Positions 42,143 to 53,688 are shown, numbered from the stretch's first letter. The stretch is DNA of 64,000 bases from Vibrio penaeicida (GCF_019977755.1 NZ_AP025145.1:2299339-2363338); one strand, 5' to 3'. Translations and numbers: made by a program. The notes: a model not told the origin generated them from the letters alone.

Positions 42143-42414
42143 TATCATTCATCCACTGCTAATTATATTTAATTGCAAAAGAATTCATTTGCGCAATGGA
42201 TATTAGACATAAGACGTTAGTTATCAATAGTCCCTTACTCACGCTTACACCATACAAACCAATCACTTACAACACCTTACGTTTCTCATCTTTCATTACA
42301 CAGAGAGGCAAATGTTTACAATTGACGAAGTAAAAAAGTTGCGATGATAAGAGATAAGCTTTAGGAGTTTGGCGTACGGATTCGTTAGGTTATCGTGATT
42401 ACCTCCCCCAGTAT

Positions 42415-42747
42415 TTATGCTAACACAACGTAAACAAAGAGAGCGGTAAACGCACAGTGCAATGCCGAAACAGAATAAAGGATGAGATAAAATGGACGCT
42501 TTTGCGTTTTATGGCGAAACACTTCTCTACCAATAAGCGCACCAGGCCAGCCACCCAACATAGCCAAGCCGTGCAATGTGGCTTCTTTCACTCGACGATT
42601 CCCTTTGATCGCTTGCCGTTTATCCCACCAGTAGAAAAAGAGCGTGAATAAACTCAAAAGCTGTGACACCAATAACCAATAAATTGGGAGGTGGCTATAA
42701 AATAGGGAGACAAACAAGAATAACCAATAGAAGACGGACAACTTCAC
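42415..42747 (-). CDS. DUF1294 family small membrane protein
   Basis: A 110-residue protein with three hydrophobic segments and the DUF1294 signature: YWWDKRQAIKGNRRVKEATLH, then GGWPGALIGREVFRHKTQK. No function is established for the family; some members are fused to cold-shock domains, but this one is not. It is divergent from the GFA-type gene. Confidence 0.82.
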   Translation of the reverse strand: MKLSVFYWLFLFVSLFYSHLPIYWLLVSQLLSLFTLFFYWWDKRQAIKGNRRVKEATLHGLAMLGGWPGALIGREVFRHKTQKRPFYLILYSVSALHCAFTALFVYVVLA

Positions 42748-42778
42748 GGCACCTCCTCGGCTTTAAAGGGAATGTAAG

Positions 42779-43138
42779 ATGACAAGTGGAACCTGCCATT
42801 GTGGCAATATCACGCTGCAAGTAAAGACACTTCCAGACACTTTAACTCAATGCAACTGCTCTCACTGCTTTAGAACTGCGCCTTTATACGGCTACTACAC
42901 ATCGCCTGAAGTGGATGTGATCGTGACTTCTGGTGTAACCGATGGATACGAGTGGGGTGATCGAATGATTCACTTCCACCATTGCCCGATATATAAAATA
43001 CATACCCATTACACGGCAACAGATAAAGCGGGAATGGATAGAGTGGGCGTGAATTTCCGATTGTTTGACAGAGAAATGGTTGAATCTATTCGTGTGCGGC
43101 GTTTTGATGGCGCGGATACATGGACGTTTCTGGATTAA
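42779..43138 (+). CDS. GFA family zinc-binding protein
   Basis: A 119-residue protein of the glutathione-dependent formaldehyde-activating-enzyme-like family. The ligands CHCGNI and CNCSHC form the two zinc sites, with a third pair position HHCP. The fold is small and beta-rich. The family name comes from one member; most, including this one, have no proven substrate. Confidence 0.85.
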   Translation: MTSGTCHCGNITLQVKTLPDTLTQCNCSHCFRTAPLYGYYTSPEVDVIVTSGVTDGYEWGDRMIHFHHCPIYKIHTHYTATDKAGMDRVGVNFRLFDREMVESIRVRRFDGADTWTFLD

Positions 43139-43182
43139 GGCATTTCTATGGTCTGCTGGCGTGTTAATCTGTATGACACAGA

Positions 43183-44847
43183 TTAGCTCTTCATCATCGC
43201 TTCAAAGCTAATTTCATAGTGATTGTAAGACAGTATGGAAGGACCATGTTCACGACGTGTGACTACCGTGTCCTCACCAAATCTAACCGTTACACGGGAA
43301 TACACTTTGTTTTTTACGGTGATGGTATTCGCCGAAAGCATTTGCTCAAATTCAAGTTCAACCGCATCGAGCTTTTTCTTGGTTCGAGTGAGTAGATCGT
43401 TGTTTTTTTCTTTTAAAGAAGCAACGTTATCCACCATATCTTGAGTCCGCTCGGATTTAGGTGTTTTGGAAAGCTCCAATTCCGCCCGAACCACCTTCAT
43501 GGTTTCTTCTTGAACTTTTTTATAGTTCTCTTTCAGCTTTTCAATACCCGCTTTGTACTTTTTATAGCGAGCACAAGCTTCCACATTGGTGACAGAATCG
43601 CCTTCAACGCCTAAGTTCACGCAGGTAATCTTTCCACCAACTTGGGTGTTGCCTCCACTTAGCGTGCCCTGTTTTCCATTCGCATCACAGACACTTAGAT
43701 CGCCTCCACAACGGACTTCGTTTTGCAGGCTATGGATGGCAAGAGTAATGTCATCGTGAGCTTGTACCGTCGCATACTGAGCATATTTACTCGTAATGGA
43801 GCCACCAGAACGGACAACACAGGCATTCTCTTCACCTTCTCCAACTGGGCGACCGATAATACCTTTTGCAGCGGTAATATCTCCATGAGCCTGAACATCG
43901 GCCGATTCAATAAAACCACCCACCGTGATAGAGCCAGTGGCAAGCACCTTCATTCCGGGTTCTATATCGCCCGTAATGACAACGCAACCTTTGAATTTAA
44001 TATGACCGGTCGATACATCGACCTTGCTCAAACACAGCGCATTATCAACTTCAACGCTCGAGCCTTTCTTCATGACTGGCATTCCAGACACGGATGCACG
44101 AAGTAAATTAGGGTTGTTTTTGCATATATAAGTGCCCTTCCCTTCTCGTAAGAGTTTGTCGGTTCCGGGTTTAGGAGGGATAGCTTTGCCACAAACAGTA
44201 AAACCAGGCGTACCTTTCGTCGCCGGTTTACGCCGTAAAAGCTCTTCATTTTCGGCAACCGTTATGGTTTCACCGAGATTACGCATATCAACACGGTGAG
44301 TAACCGTATTAACTTCTTGTGGTCTGAGTACGCGGCTGTTGATATCGGGGAACAGTGAAATGAATTCCGCATCTTTTCCGTCTACAGGACGCTTACCAAT
44401 GGCTACTGCCTGAGAAAACTCTTGCCCTGGTGGTACCTTATGGCTCATCGCCAGTACCTTTTTTAGCGCGAGTTTATTGATGCCTTTGGTGACATGTGCC
44501 GCGGATAGCGCTTCTACAATTTCGCTGCCTCGAAGTGCTCGACCTCCTTGAGCACCTTGTACAACCATACGCGCGATCATATCGTCATCTTCGAGCTCAA
44601 CGGTTACCCTTGCATTTTTACGGTACGCAACTTTGACACCCTGAAACGCTTCTTTTTTCGCCTTACGGGCAGCGCTAACAAAGGTTTTTACGGCACCATC
44701 GTCTAAGAAGAAGGAAGCGGCACCCAAATTTTCGATGGCGTGATCAAGTCCCAGCTCACCGAAGTCAGGCTCTACAGCCATATCGGTGGGCATCTGTGCT
44801 ATGACACTTTGATCATCATCCGAAAGTCGGATGAACTCTTTCCACAT
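43183..44847 (-). CDS. FapA (DUF342) family polymer-forming protein
   Basis: A 554-residue protein of the FapA/DUF342 family. An N-terminal domain is followed by GTPGFTVCGKAIPPKPG, the typical linker, a right-handed beta-helix of repeats such as VVITGDIEPGMKVLATGSITVGG and VQAHGDITAAKGIIG, and a C-terminal coiled coil (about 420-500). FapA proteins are often found with chemotaxis or flagellar genes and may scaffold at the cell pole. Here the gene lies just left of a chemosensory operon, in the same direction but separated by 277 bp. The function is not established. Confidence 0.88.
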   Translation of the reverse strand: MWKEFIRLSDDDQSVIAQMPTDMAVEPDFGELGLDHAIENLGAASFFLDDGAVKTFVSAARKAKKEAFQGVKVAYRKNARVTVELEDDDMIARMVVQGAQGGRALRGSEIVEALSAAHVTKGINKLALKKVLAMSHKVPPGQEFSQAVAIGKRPVDGKDAEFISLFPDINSRVLRPQEVNTVTHRVDMRNLGETITVAENEELLRRKPATKGTPGFTVCGKAIPPKPGTDKLLREGKGTYICKNNPNLLRASVSGMPVMKKGSSVEVDNALCLSKVDVSTGHIKFKGCVVITGDIEPGMKVLATGSITVGGFIESADVQAHGDITAAKGIIGRPVGEGEENACVVRSGGSITSKYAQYATVQAHDDITLAIHSLQNEVRCGGDLSVCDANGKQGTLSGGNTQVGGKITCVNLGVEGDSVTNVEACARYKKYKAGIEKLKENYKKVQEETMKVVRAELELSKTPKSERTQDMVDNVASLKEKNNDLLTRTKKKLDAVELEFEQMLSANTITVKNKVYSRVTVRFGEDTVVTRREHGPSILSYNHYEISFEAMMKS

Positions 44848-45124
44848 AGTCCGTCACTCAAAAATAAGACACCATTTCTGGAATGAGTGTAACGAATTTG
44901 TCCAGAGATTTAACAAAAACATGCGCGTTTTCCGGCTGTGGTCACTAATACAAGCACATCAACTTCACCACAGCGAGAAAATTCAATATTTAGCTCACGA
45001 CATTTTCATCTCTAAACATTGATTATTCAAATTCCAGCTACATATTCTTTAAATCACACGAATAAAGCAAACATTCGACTACACCATCAATGCCAGCAAT
45101 TATATAAGTAGCTCAAATAAAACG

Positions 45125-46795
45125 CTAATATTGGCTAAATTGATACACTGCCTTCACTTTTTTGCCACAGTTGGAATACTCGAGTGATTCGCACAGCTCC
45201 GAAACCAACACAATCCCCCGACCATAGCTGTTTTCATCAGAAACCATACTTAAGTCATGATAATTAAAGCCTTCACCAGTATGCTCAATTGTCATACCCA
45301 GCTGATTGATCTCAGGCAAATATTCGAGTTCCAGTGTTAGCATGGCTTCCTCGTTGAGGTCTTGTAGCCTTTCTTCTCGTAACTGGTAATACGTAAAAAA
45401 CCCTTCTTCATCATTTTTTAATTTTGAGTCCAGTCCTAATAACCCGTGTTCAATGGCGTTAGCAAAGAGTTCTGATAAGACCGAGCAAACCAAATCAAGG
45501 TTGGGGCCTCCGCTCACAATACCAGAAATGTAATGACGAACCTCCGCCATGACGGTCACACCACTTAGCACGTCTTTCGGGAAACTTAACCGAGTATTCA
45601 ATGGTACTTTGCCAACAAAGGGCAATTCAGCGTCAGGGGTTTGCCCAGCCTCATTGTGGATAGGGAATGTCATGGTAAGAATGGAAAGATCATCATCCTT
45701 GCTTTTGTTTGAAAAAACGTTCACCGCTTCATACAAAGAAGGGATTATTGCAGTGGGTTCACACTCATTAAGTACATGTTTGAGCCTATCTTCACCAAAC
45801 TGCTCTCCAGAGGGGCTAGCCGCTTCGGTTACACCATCGGTATAGCACACAATCTGTTGTCCTGGTTCTAAGCGAAGGTGGACTAAATTGGTTTCAAATT
45901 CCTCACCACTCAATACACCCAGAGGCATATGAGCAGATGTGAGGTTGTTGATGATTTTTCCAGAGGAGTCGAGAATATAGCTGTCTGGTAGCCCTCCTCC
46001 CCACCATGTCACATCCAGCCCGTTTGCGCTGATTTCAAACACGTTCGCTGCCACCATCATTCCTAGTGGTAAAAAGCGCACGAGAGACGTATTGATTTCT
46101 TCTAAAATCTCACCAAGAGACATGCCTTTGGAAGCCATTGAGAAAAAAGCTCTCGTGGCAGGAATTGTCGAAATAGCCGCGGGTAAACCATGACCAGTCG
46201 CATCAGCGATCATCACGTAAACCCCACCTTGAGGGCGATTAGCCACAACAATCAAATCCCCATTAAACACCGTAGAGGGGTTAGATATGTATTCGATGCC
46301 GTCGATATTTTTATACATATCTTCAGCAAGATTGGTGAAAATGGATTCAGAAATGGCGTAATCGTACTTAACCTGCTCGCGGAATTTACTCAGCTCATCG
46401 CGTTGTTTACTCACTTCACTGTGCATTTTCGCAACACGATAGTGCGCCTGTACTTTGGCAAGTAGCGTACTTCTGCCAACAGGCTTGAGGATGAAGTCAT
46501 CCCCATAGAAAAGACAACGCCCGAACGAATCACGATCATCCAAAACAGTTAAGAAGATGATGGGCATATGTACGTCAGGGAATTCTTCGCGAATCTCTTT
46601 GGCCGTCGTAAAGCCATCTTTGACTGGCATCATAACGTCCATAAGGATCACATCGGGAAGGCTCTCTGCTTCTTTTAATGCGTCAACGACACCTTCGCCA
46701 TTCTCAAATAGGGTAATCTCTTCTGCGATGCTGGTGAGCATATAGCGAAACATTTCCCGATTGGTTTTTTGATCATCAACAATCAGCACTCTCAT
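45125..46795 (-). CDS. Response regulator with PP2C phosphatase and anti-sigma-type kinase domains (HsbR-like)
   Basis: A 556-residue protein. Residues 1-125 are a receiver domain with Asp53 (VILMDVMMPVKDG). Residues about 160-390 are a SpoIIE/PP2C phosphatase (NGDLIVVANRP, MIADATGHGLPAA, VCYTDGVTEA), and about 400-556 a GHKL anti-sigma-like ATPase (SELFANAIEHGLLG). The layout equals HsbR of Pseudomonas aeruginosa, which phosphorylates and dephosphorylates an STAS partner depending on its receiver state. The STAS gene is 21 bp upstream in the same operon, an apparent cognate pair. It is the last gene of the chemosensory unit. Confidence 0.9.
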   Translation of the reverse strand: MRVLIVDDQKTNREMFRYMLTSIAEEITLFENGEGVVDALKEAESLPDVILMDVMMPVKDGFTTAKEIREEFPDVHMPIIFLTVLDDRDSFGRCLFYGDDFILKPVGRSTLLAKVQAHYRVAKMHSEVSKQRDELSKFREQVKYDYAISESIFTNLAEDMYKNIDGIEYISNPSTVFNGDLIVVANRPQGGVYVMIADATGHGLPAAISTIPATRAFFSMASKGMSLGEILEEINTSLVRFLPLGMMVAANVFEISANGLDVTWWGGGLPDSYILDSSGKIINNLTSAHMPLGVLSGEEFETNLVHLRLEPGQQIVCYTDGVTEAASPSGEQFGEDRLKHVLNECEPTAIIPSLYEAVNVFSNKSKDDDLSILTMTFPIHNEAGQTPDAELPFVGKVPLNTRLSFPKDVLSGVTVMAEVRHYISGIVSGGPNLDLVCSVLSELFANAIEHGLLGLDSKLKNDEEGFFTYYQLREERLQDLNEEAMLTLELEYLPEINQLGMTIEHTGEGFNYHDLSMVSDENSYGRGIVLVSELCESLEYSNCGKKVKAVYQFSQY

Positions 46796-46816
46796 AACCT
46801 AGCCCTCCTGAATTCA

Positions 46817-47116
46817 CTATTCGATTGAGAATTTCTTATCAAATCTCGATATCAGTAGAATTTTTTTCACCTGAGGCATGCTGTTAGTAATGACGATATC
46901 GCCATCTTGCTGTTGTAAGAATTTATGCATATTGAGTAACATGCCTAGACCAGCACTGTCGATGTAGTCCACTTTTCGAAAGTCGACCACGAAACGATAC
47001 CCTTTTTGCTGGCTGTAACTTTGGCGAAATTCATGAACCAAATTAAACCCAAATGCCCCCTCAACCGAAATGACGACGCGTCTTTGGTTGTTATCTATTT
47101 CAGCGGATACTGACAT
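46817..47116 (-). CDS. STAS-domain anti-sigma-factor antagonist (HsbA-like)
   Basis: A 99-residue single STAS domain. The phospho-acceptor site is intact as YIDSAGLGMLL, where the Ser after Asp is the residue phosphorylated by an anti-sigma kinase. It is the likely substrate of the following REC-PP2C-kinase protein. In Pseudomonas the equivalent HsbA switches partners between FlgM and a diguanylate cyclase. The downstream partner here is unknown. Confidence 0.88.
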   Translation of the reverse strand: MSVSAEIDNNQRRVVISVEGAFGFNLVHEFRQSYSQQKGYRFVVDFRKVDYIDSAGLGMLLNMHKFLQQQDGDIVITNSMPQVKKILLISRFDKKFSIE

Positions 47117-47127
47117 AGTTCTTCTCC

Positions 47128-48303
47128 CTAGAATAATTCCACTTCACCTTCATCGATACCGGATTGCTGTGCAGCAGCTTCTCCGCGGTTTTGAGCATGA
47201 CCCATTAGATCTTCAATACCTTGTATCAACTCTGAAAGCTCTATTTCTCGCCTGTTAAACTTGCCCATTAGAACCGTCATATCTTCCAGAGCATGGGCGC
47301 TGCGTTCCGCATGTTGACCTTGCTGCGCGACAATATCGGCGAATTGCAGTGCGCGGATCCCGTTGCTCACCTGCTCAGCAAGTTCACTTCCCATTGCTCG
47401 CAATTTGTCGACTTCTTCCTTAATCTCAACGTTAACCTGCTGCACGCCTTGCAACATATCTTCCACTTGATCTTTCGAGTCGATCGCAACAGTCATATCT
47501 ATTGAAGCGATCTCACCAACCGTTTCATTTGCTTCATTGATTGTGCCTTGGGCGATCGTGATCTCTTTCTGTATCTGCCCGTTCAAATCTTCCGCTTTAA
47601 GAGACAAATTCCTCACCTCCTGGGCGACAACGGCAAACCCACGCCCCGCATCACCAGCTCGCGCGGCTTCTATAGCGGCATTCAGAGCCAACAGATTGGT
47701 TTGCTCGGATAACCCTTGGACTTGGTCCAATAGGCGAAATACGTTGTCCAATTTTGATGACATGTCATGAATGCTGTGGACAGCGGTAATGCTTTTTTCC
47801 GAAACGCTGACAAGAATTTCAATATATTGAGCGAATATCTTTTCTGTTTTAGGAAGTACTTGGGTCAAGCTGTATTTACTGTCTTGATTGGCTAGAAGGT
47901 TATTGACTAAAGTCTCTGACACAAGGCTTTGACGCTGTGAGACTTCTTGCAAACCGAAGAAGCTATCATTGAGTGTCACGACAGATTCATCAATCACACC
48001 ACGCTGCTTATCTAAACTTTCTTTTATATGCGGAAGCTCTTCTTCCATCAGCTGTTTGATTTCATCTAGCCGTACTCGTCGATCTGAATTCATTTCGATG
48101 GTTAGTTCTGGCTCCGTCCCCGTATCAAGTGACTTGGATTCTTTTTGTGGCGACTTAATCAGAACCCAAGGTGTGGCGGCGATCAACACAGACAGCGCAA
48201 CCACCCACATTGAAGATACTTCCATTGCAACGAAACTGAGCCCCAACACTTGCAAGCCGAGAATGAGCCACCAATTCGTCACGAAATTTGTTATTTTTTG
48301 CAT
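47128..48303 (-). CDS. Membrane chemoreceptor (methyl-accepting chemotaxis protein)
   Basis: A 391-residue receptor with two closely spaced hydrophobic segments near the N-terminus ([17 protein letters not shown] and [17 protein letters not shown]) and no room for a periplasmic sensor. The conserved signalling tip is [28 protein letters not shown]. It ends in EGEVELF, possibly a receptor-tail motif for adaptation enzymes. The ATG at 48303 has AAGGGG upstream, better than the TTG at 48321. Without a sensory domain it may respond to membrane or intracellular state. Confidence 0.85.
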   Translation of the reverse strand: MQKITNFVTNWWLILGLQVLGLSFVAMEVSSMWVVALSVLIAATPWVLIKSPQKESKSLDTGTEPELTIEMNSDRRVRLDEIKQLMEEELPHIKESLDKQRGVIDESVVTLNDSFFGLQEVSQRQSLVSETLVNNLLANQDSKYSLTQVLPKTEKIFAQYIEILVSVSEKSITAVHSIHDMSSKLDNVFRLLDQVQGLSEQTNLLALNAAIEAARAGDAGRGFAVVAQEVRNLSLKAEDLNGQIQKEITIAQGTINEANETVGEIASIDMTVAIDSKDQVEDMLQGVQQVNVEIKEEVDKLRAMGSELAEQVSNGIRALQFADIVAQQGQHAERSAHALEDMTVLMGKFNRREIELSELIQGIEDLMGHAQNRGEAAAQQSGIDEGEVELF

Positions 48304-48332
48304 TGTTATAGACCCCTTCAATTCAGAAGTAT

Positions 48333-49376
48333 TCAGGAAGAAAACAACGTGTCACATATCAGTTTTGGAATTTTATTCAGTGACGCCACTTTTTCTACCG
48401 CTCCTACTTCTACCGCAACACGCGGCATTCCCCATACCACAGAGGATTGCTCATCCTGCGCTATCGTAAATGCACCTGCATTGTTCATATTCAGCATTCC
48501 TGCTGCTCCATCCTGTCCCATTCCCGTAAGAATTACGCCAATGGCTCTGTCTTTTAGCGTTTCTGCTATTGCATCAAACATGACATCAACAGACGGCTTG
48601 TGGCGGTTAACAGGAGGGCGATCATCCAATTCGCAATACAAGCAACCGCCCCGCTTAACAATCACCATGTGCTGATCGCCTGGTGCAACGTAAGCGCATC
48701 CATTCACAAGAGGAGCGGAGTCCACAGCAAGGTCTCGCACCGTCATTTCACTTGCATCATCAAGCCGCTGAGCAAACGAGGGCGTAAACAACGCACTAAT
48801 GTGCTGAGTGATGACGATGGGTGGCAGGTTCGATGGCAAAGACGACAATACCGATCGGACGGCTTCCGTCCCTCCTGTCGAGGCACCAATAGCAATCAAA
48901 TCGAACTGCTTACTTTTGTGTTTTACTTTTTCTTGCTTTTCAGCATGATGAGTTTTGTGTTGCTGTTTGACGTTCGCCCCTGCCGCCATTTTGACTTTGG
49001 CATTGACCATTTGTTTGTAATGGATCATCTCTGCCGTGTTCTCTACGGCAGGTTTAGGAAAATAATCGACGGCACCTATTTCCAAGGCTTCAAGTGTGAT
49101 GTCGGCACCATGCTGAGTCAGAGTGGAAATCATGACGACGGGCATAGGGCGTAATCTCATGAGGTTTTTAAGAAATTGCACGCCATTCATCTTCGGCATT
49201 TCAATATCTAACGTCAGTACATCAGGGTTGTGCTGCTTGATAAGATCCCGAGCTTCATACGGATTTTCTGCTGCTGCCACAACAGTCAACTGAGGATCGG
49301 ATTCGATGATCTCAGTGAGCAGCGCTCTGAATACAGGGGAGTCATCAACGATCATTACTTTTAGTTTTTTATTCAT
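48333..49376 (-). CDS. cheB: Chemotaxis methylesterase CheB
   Basis: A 347-residue protein with a receiver domain ([10 protein letters not shown], Asp57 in [12 protein letters not shown]) and a C-terminal methylesterase ([10 protein letters not shown] with the active Ser, [15 protein letters not shown]). It removes methyl groups from receptor glutamates when phosphorylated by CheA. The start overlaps the cheD stop by 4 bp. Confidence 0.96.
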   Translation of the reverse strand: MNKKLKVMIVDDSPVFRALLTEIIESDPQLTVVAAAENPYEARDLIKQHNPDVLTLDIEMPKMNGVQFLKNLMRLRPMPVVMISTLTQHGADITLEALEIGAVDYFPKPAVENTAEMIHYKQMVNAKVKMAAGANVKQQHKTHHAEKQEKVKHKSKQFDLIAIGASTGGTEAVRSVLSSLPSNLPPIVITQHISALFTPSFAQRLDDASEMTVRDLAVDSAPLVNGCAYVAPGDQHMVIVKRGGCLYCELDDRPPVNRHKPSVDVMFDAIAETLKDRAIGVILTGMGQDGAAGMLNMNNAGAFTIAQDEQSSVVWGMPRVAVEVGAVEKVASLNKIPKLICDTLFSS

Positions 49377-50017
49377 AAAAACAGCTCCGCATCATTATCG
49401 TGAGAACGATGACTCTCTATATCCAACTCTTTGGCGTATTTCGCTTCATTTCGTTTCACCTTATCAACTTCAGAGAGTCGGATGCGTTTAACCCAAGCCT
49501 GACCACTCAGCGGATCAAACATCACCTTTCTGGGGATCATTCCCCCCAGATCCTGCGCTTCAATCTCAAACTTTTCTTCACGCGCGTAATTCAGTGCAAA
49601 TTCGATATTCTTATCGCCAATAAGGGCACTTCTGCCCATCAATTGCGCACCACCAAACAGTTTCAAACGGATCCTTTCTCGTACGGCCCCACCAGCAAGC
49701 AATTGGTTTATCAGCATCTCCATTGCGTTGTTGCCATATCGAGAGGCTGTCGAAACAATTTCTGTGGGATGCCAATGCTCTATTTCAGCGTTACTGTCGA
49801 ATGGCAACAAAAAATGGTTCATACCCCCGATATAGGCCTGCGGATCCCACATGCAGGCGGCGATGCACGATCCTAGCCCGGTACAAATCACTTCAGGCTC
49901 ACGGCTGGTATAAACACCTCCGGGCATCACTTTCACCATGTGCACTTTCTTTTGTTGATGGTAAAAGCGGCTGAATTGTGACGTTTGGATAGGTGCATTT
50001 GCCTGCAGTCCTTTCAT
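49373..50017 (-). CDS. cheD: Chemoreceptor glutamine deamidase CheD
   Basis: A 214-residue protein with the CheD motifs [17 protein letters not shown] (Cys active site), GGMNHFLLP (His) and ELFGGAQ-like [10 protein letters not shown]. The start MKGLQAN at 50017 is chosen because GAGG lies upstream; longer in-frame readings would run deep into cheR. It overlaps neighbouring genes by a few bases, so the three adaptation genes are translationally linked. Confidence 0.93.
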   Translation of the reverse strand: MKGLQANAPIQTSQFSRFYHQQKKVHMVKVMPGGVYTSREPEVICTGLGSCIAACMWDPQAYIGGMNHFLLPFDSNAEIEHWHPTEIVSTASRYGNNAMEMLINQLLAGGAVRERIRLKLFGGAQLMGRSALIGDKNIEFALNYAREEKFEIEAQDLGGMIPRKVMFDPLSGQAWVKRIRLSEVDKVKRNEAKYAKELDIESHRSHDNDAELFL

Positions 50018-50024
50018 TCTTGCC

Positions 50025-50885
50025 TCACTGTTTAACATAAATGGTGTGTCCGAGGTGACGGAATATGTCAGTACAATTTCCAACACTCTCTGAATGACCG
50101 ATAAACAACACACCATCGTCGGCAAGAAGTTCGTAAAATCTCCGAATGAGTGTCTCTTGCGTTGGCTTATCAAAATAAATCATGACGTTGCGACAAGAGA
50201 TAACATCAAATTGCTGATCCATGGGCCAATCAGCTAATAGGTTGAGCTGGTTAAAAGTAAGGTGTTGCTGTAACTGACGTTTTATTTTTATTTTTCCGGC
50301 CATTTGGCCTTTTCCCTTCACGAATGCCCCTTTTAGATATTCGCTGGGTATACTTTCTAGTGATTCTTCCCCATAGACACCTTTCTTGGCATGAGCTAAC
50401 ACATTGGTGTCTAAGTCGGTTGCAAGCATACGTACATCGTTTATCCGCTCGAATACTTGCGCTTTTTTTAACATAGCAAGGTAACTGTAGGGCTCTTCTC
50501 CTGTTGAACACCCTGCCGACCAAAACCTAAGTTGTTTTTTACCCTCATTGAACCACTTTGGAATCATCACCCCTTCTAGGTATTCAAAATGATGAAATTC
50601 ACGGAAAAAATGGGTTTTATTGGTGGTTAGGTTATTAATAAAATTTACTTTTTCGGCATCATTGATTTCGAGCAATTCACGATATTCAGAGAAACGCTGA
50701 AACCCATGTTCTCGTAAAATACGGCTGATGCGACCGTAAACCATCGCCTTCTTTTTATCCGACAAAAATATCCCGACACTTTTGTGGACAAAATATTGTA
50801 TGTATTTGAAGTCCTGTTCTGTTAGTTCAAACTCTCTACCAGTCAGCGGACTCTCTGCCTCTGCTCGGCTTAGAACTCTTCCCAT
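50025..50885 (-). CDS. cheR: Chemotaxis methyltransferase CheR
   Basis: A 286-residue S-adenosylmethionine-dependent receptor methyltransferase. An N-terminal helical domain is followed by the methyltransferase fold with [34 protein letters not shown] and FIGHSESV. It methylates receptor glutamates and can dock on the WEEF tail of the receptor encoded just upstream. Its start lies 16 bp inside the receptor gene, with AGGAGA as the ribosome-binding site. Confidence 0.96.
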   Translation of the reverse strand: MGRVLSRAEAESPLTGREFELTEQDFKYIQYFVHKSVGIFLSDKKKAMVYGRISRILREHGFQRFSEYRELLEINDAEKVNFINNLTTNKTHFFREFHHFEYLEGVMIPKWFNEGKKQLRFWSAGCSTGEEPYSYLAMLKKAQVFERINDVRMLATDLDTNVLAHAKKGVYGEESLESIPSEYLKGAFVKGKGQMAGKIKIKRQLQQHLTFNQLNLLADWPMDQQFDVISCRNVMIYFDKPTQETLIRRFYELLADDGVLFIGHSESVGNCTDIFRHLGHTIYVKQ

Positions 50886-53677
50886 TCGTCTCCTTCCTCA
50901 CTCAACTGTATCCCCGAGTTAACCGCTCGGCTTGCTGGTTTGGATGCGGGGACATTTCGAATCTCTGCAACATTGCTGGACGGCTTTCTTACCGCTCCAG
51001 CCGCTCCCCTTGAGGAGAAGGTTTTCACATCATTGTCGGTGGAGAAGAAGTTCATTAGGTTAAGTAACTCTTTGCCTTCATCTTTCAGCGATTGGCTAGC
51101 AGCAGACGTTTCTTCCACCAAAGAAGCATTCTGTTGCGTCATTTCATCCATAGTGGCAACCGCACGGCTAATCTCGTCTATGCCTGTTGATTGTTCTTGG
51201 CTGGATTGCGCGATTTGGGTAATAAGCTCCGACACTTTCGCAACAGCATCAACTATCTCGTTAAGCGTTTCGCCGGATTCGTCGACCAGCCTCGAACCTT
51301 CATCTACCTTATCGACACTGTCGTTGATTAGACCTTTGATTTCTTTTGCTGCAGCAGCACTGCGTTGAGCCAAATTACGAACTTCACCAGCAACAACAGC
51401 AAAGCCGCGACCTTGCTCTCCGGCTCTCGCCGCTTCCACTGCTGCATTCAATGCAAGTAAGTTAGTTTGGAAGGCAATTTCATCAATTACGCCAATGATG
51501 TCGGATATTTTTTTGCTGGCACTATTGATTTCAGCCATGGCTGCAATGGCTTGTCCAACAACCTCGCCACCTTTACCCGCCTTCTTAGCGGCATCATCCG
51601 AAAGATCATTTGCGCCTTTTGCATTCTCTGCGTTTTGCCTGACGGTAGAGGTCATCTCTTCCATGCTGGCGGCAGTTTCTTCTAGGTTGGACGCCTGCGC
51701 TTCAACACGCTGGCTTAGATCGTTATTGCCTTCTGCTATTTCTGTGGATGCAGTGGCGACTCTTGCGGACGATGTGGTGATTTGATCAACCATATTGCGT
51801 AGATTAACGATTGAAGTATTCACGGCTTCAGACAACCGTCCGAATTCTCCTTCGTTATCGTCAGACATATTTTTGTTTAGGTTGCCGTCTGCGACTTCGC
51901 TCATTACATCAATACATTGCCCGAGTGGCGCGACGATGGCATCCAATAAGTTGTTCACTCCATTACCGAGTTCAGACATGAAACCACTGTAAGCACTGGT
52001 ATCAATTCGGTTTGTAAGCTCACCCTTGATCGCGTTTTGAATCAGGCTTTCAACCTGACGCTGACCATCTTGCTGCTCGGTGATGTCTTCCCATTGAAGA
52101 GCCGGTCCCATGTAGTTACCTTCCGCGTCACGCATGGCGATACACGTTAAGTTAAATTCAAGCCCCCCAACGGCGATGTTCGAAGAAAACGGTAAGTTAT
52201 CAGGATTGGAGATAATGCCTCTTTGATGGGCTGGGTTCTTATGGAAAATATCAATATTTTGCCCAATGAGGTTGCTGGCATCGAACCTAGGTAACGCTTT
52301 TTTAAGATCGCTTTCTCGGCTGGTCAGCAATTTGATCAAAGACGGGTTTAAGTATTGGATAATGCCATTTTCATCGGCCATCATTAGGTTCGTCGTCATA
52401 CCTGCAACAGCAGAGGCTAAACGGCCAATTTCCGCCTCTTTTGCCCTTTCTTCTGTAACGTCTTTCCACTCTAATGTATTACCAACGTAGTTCCCTTCAG
52501 CATCCGTAATTGCAGCAACGTTTAGCTCTATTTTTAGGTCCGCAATGACAATGTCTGTTTTAATTGGCAAATTGTTCGGGTTATCCAGTAGCTTTCGCTG
52601 GTGGGCGGGGTTCTGGTGGAATTCATCAATACAGCGACCTATCAACCAATCTTCGTTTGCGGTGAAATCACGCCAAACGGTTCTGAGTGTGTTCTCATGC
52701 TTTTTGAATAAATTAATGGTTTCAAGATTGGTGTATGTGATTAAAAAGTCTCGGTCGATCATGACCATCGCTGTCTGTGCTTGGTGCACAGCGGCACTCA
52801 AACGCGCAATCTCTGTTGCTTGCTTACGCTGTTCAGTAACGTCACTCCATTCAAGTGTATTACCAATGTAATTGCCATGCGCATCCATAATGGCAGCGAC
52901 ATTAAGTTCTATTTTGAGATCGGCAATTTCAATGTCAGTGCTATAAGGTAGATTGGATGGGTTATCGAGTAACTTTCTTTGATGGGATGGATCTTTATGA
53001 AAGCCATCAATACATCGCCCCATTAACCAATCTTCTGTTGCGCTAAAATCGGGCCACACACTGCGAAATTTAGCTTCGTGTTTTTTGAACAAAGAGAGCG
53101 TTTCGTGGTTGGTGTACGTTATCTCAAAATCACGGTCAATCATGACCATAGCAGTTTGTGCCTGATCCACAGCCGACTGCAACCGCAGAATGTTGGACTC
53201 TTGCTGCCTAAGCTCGGTGACGTCTTCCCATTCTAATGTGTTACCAGTGTAGTTACCTTGAGCATCGATGATGGCCCCTACATTAAGTTCCAGTAGCACG
53301 TCTTTGACTTGAATTGTCGCGGTATGAGGCATGTTGTTGGGGTTGGAAAGTAGCTGACGCTGGTGTGCTGGGTTGGCATGGAAGCCATCGATACAATTCC
53401 CTATCAGAAATTCTTCATCAGCGCTAAATCCGGGCCATGTCGATTGAAAAAGTAGCTCATGTTGTTTTAACAAATCCAAAGAACGCTTGTTAACGTAAGT
53501 TATGTTGAAATCCCGATCAATCATCATCAACGCGGTTTGTGCCGTGTTCAATGCGGAAAGCAGTTGCTCATTACTGATAGCCCCCGAGACACTGTTGGTC
53601 TCTCCCATTAGGTTGTCTTGGGATGGAGCAACAAACTGTCTTTCTGCTCTTTCTTTTTTTCGGTTCCAAAATGACAT
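50870..53677 (-). CDS. aer2: Soluble Aer2/McpB-type chemoreceptor with four PAS repeats
   Basis: A 935-residue cytoplasmic receptor without membrane segments. Four PAS repeats of about 128 residues (residues about 35-545) share FHxNPxHQR, DNPxNLP and a Trp in LEWxDVTE. They resemble the haem-binding PAS of Pseudomonas Aer2, whose Trp stabilises bound O2. Tandem HAMP domains follow ([19 protein letters not shown]), then the methyl-accepting signalling domain ([20 protein letters not shown]). It ends in EWEEF, the tail that in Aer2 (GWEEF) tethers CheR and CheD. The ATG at 53677 has GAGG upstream. By inference it senses oxygen or another gas. Confidence 0.9.
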   Translation of the reverse strand: MSFWNRKKERAERQFVAPSQDNLMGETNSVSGAISNEQLLSALNTAQTALMMIDRDFNITYVNKRSLDLLKQHELLFQSTWPGFSADEEFLIGNCIDGFHANPAHQRQLLSNPNNMPHTATIQVKDVLLELNVGAIIDAQGNYTGNTLEWEDVTELRQQESNILRLQSAVDQAQTAMVMIDRDFEITYTNHETLSLFKKHEAKFRSVWPDFSATEDWLMGRCIDGFHKDPSHQRKLLDNPSNLPYSTDIEIADLKIELNVAAIMDAHGNYIGNTLEWSDVTEQRKQATEIARLSAAVHQAQTAMVMIDRDFLITYTNLETINLFKKHENTLRTVWRDFTANEDWLIGRCIDEFHQNPAHQRKLLDNPNNLPIKTDIVIADLKIELNVAAITDAEGNYVGNTLEWKDVTEERAKEAEIGRLASAVAGMTTNLMMADENGIIQYLNPSLIKLLTSRESDLKKALPRFDASNLIGQNIDIFHKNPAHQRGIISNPDNLPFSSNIAVGGLEFNLTCIAMRDAEGNYMGPALQWEDITEQQDGQRQVESLIQNAIKGELTNRIDTSAYSGFMSELGNGVNNLLDAIVAPLGQCIDVMSEVADGNLNKNMSDDNEGEFGRLSEAVNTSIVNLRNMVDQITTSSARVATASTEIAEGNNDLSQRVEAQASNLEETAASMEEMTSTVRQNAENAKGANDLSDDAAKKAGKGGEVVGQAIAAMAEINSASKKISDIIGVIDEIAFQTNLLALNAAVEAARAGEQGRGFAVVAGEVRNLAQRSAAAAKEIKGLINDSVDKVDEGSRLVDESGETLNEIVDAVAKVSELITQIAQSSQEQSTGIDEISRAVATMDEMTQQNASLVEETSAASQSLKDEGKELLNLMNFFSTDNDVKTFSSRGAAGAVRKPSSNVAEIRNVPASKPASRAVNSGIQLSEEGDEWEEF

Positions 53678-53688
53678 AACTTTACCTC

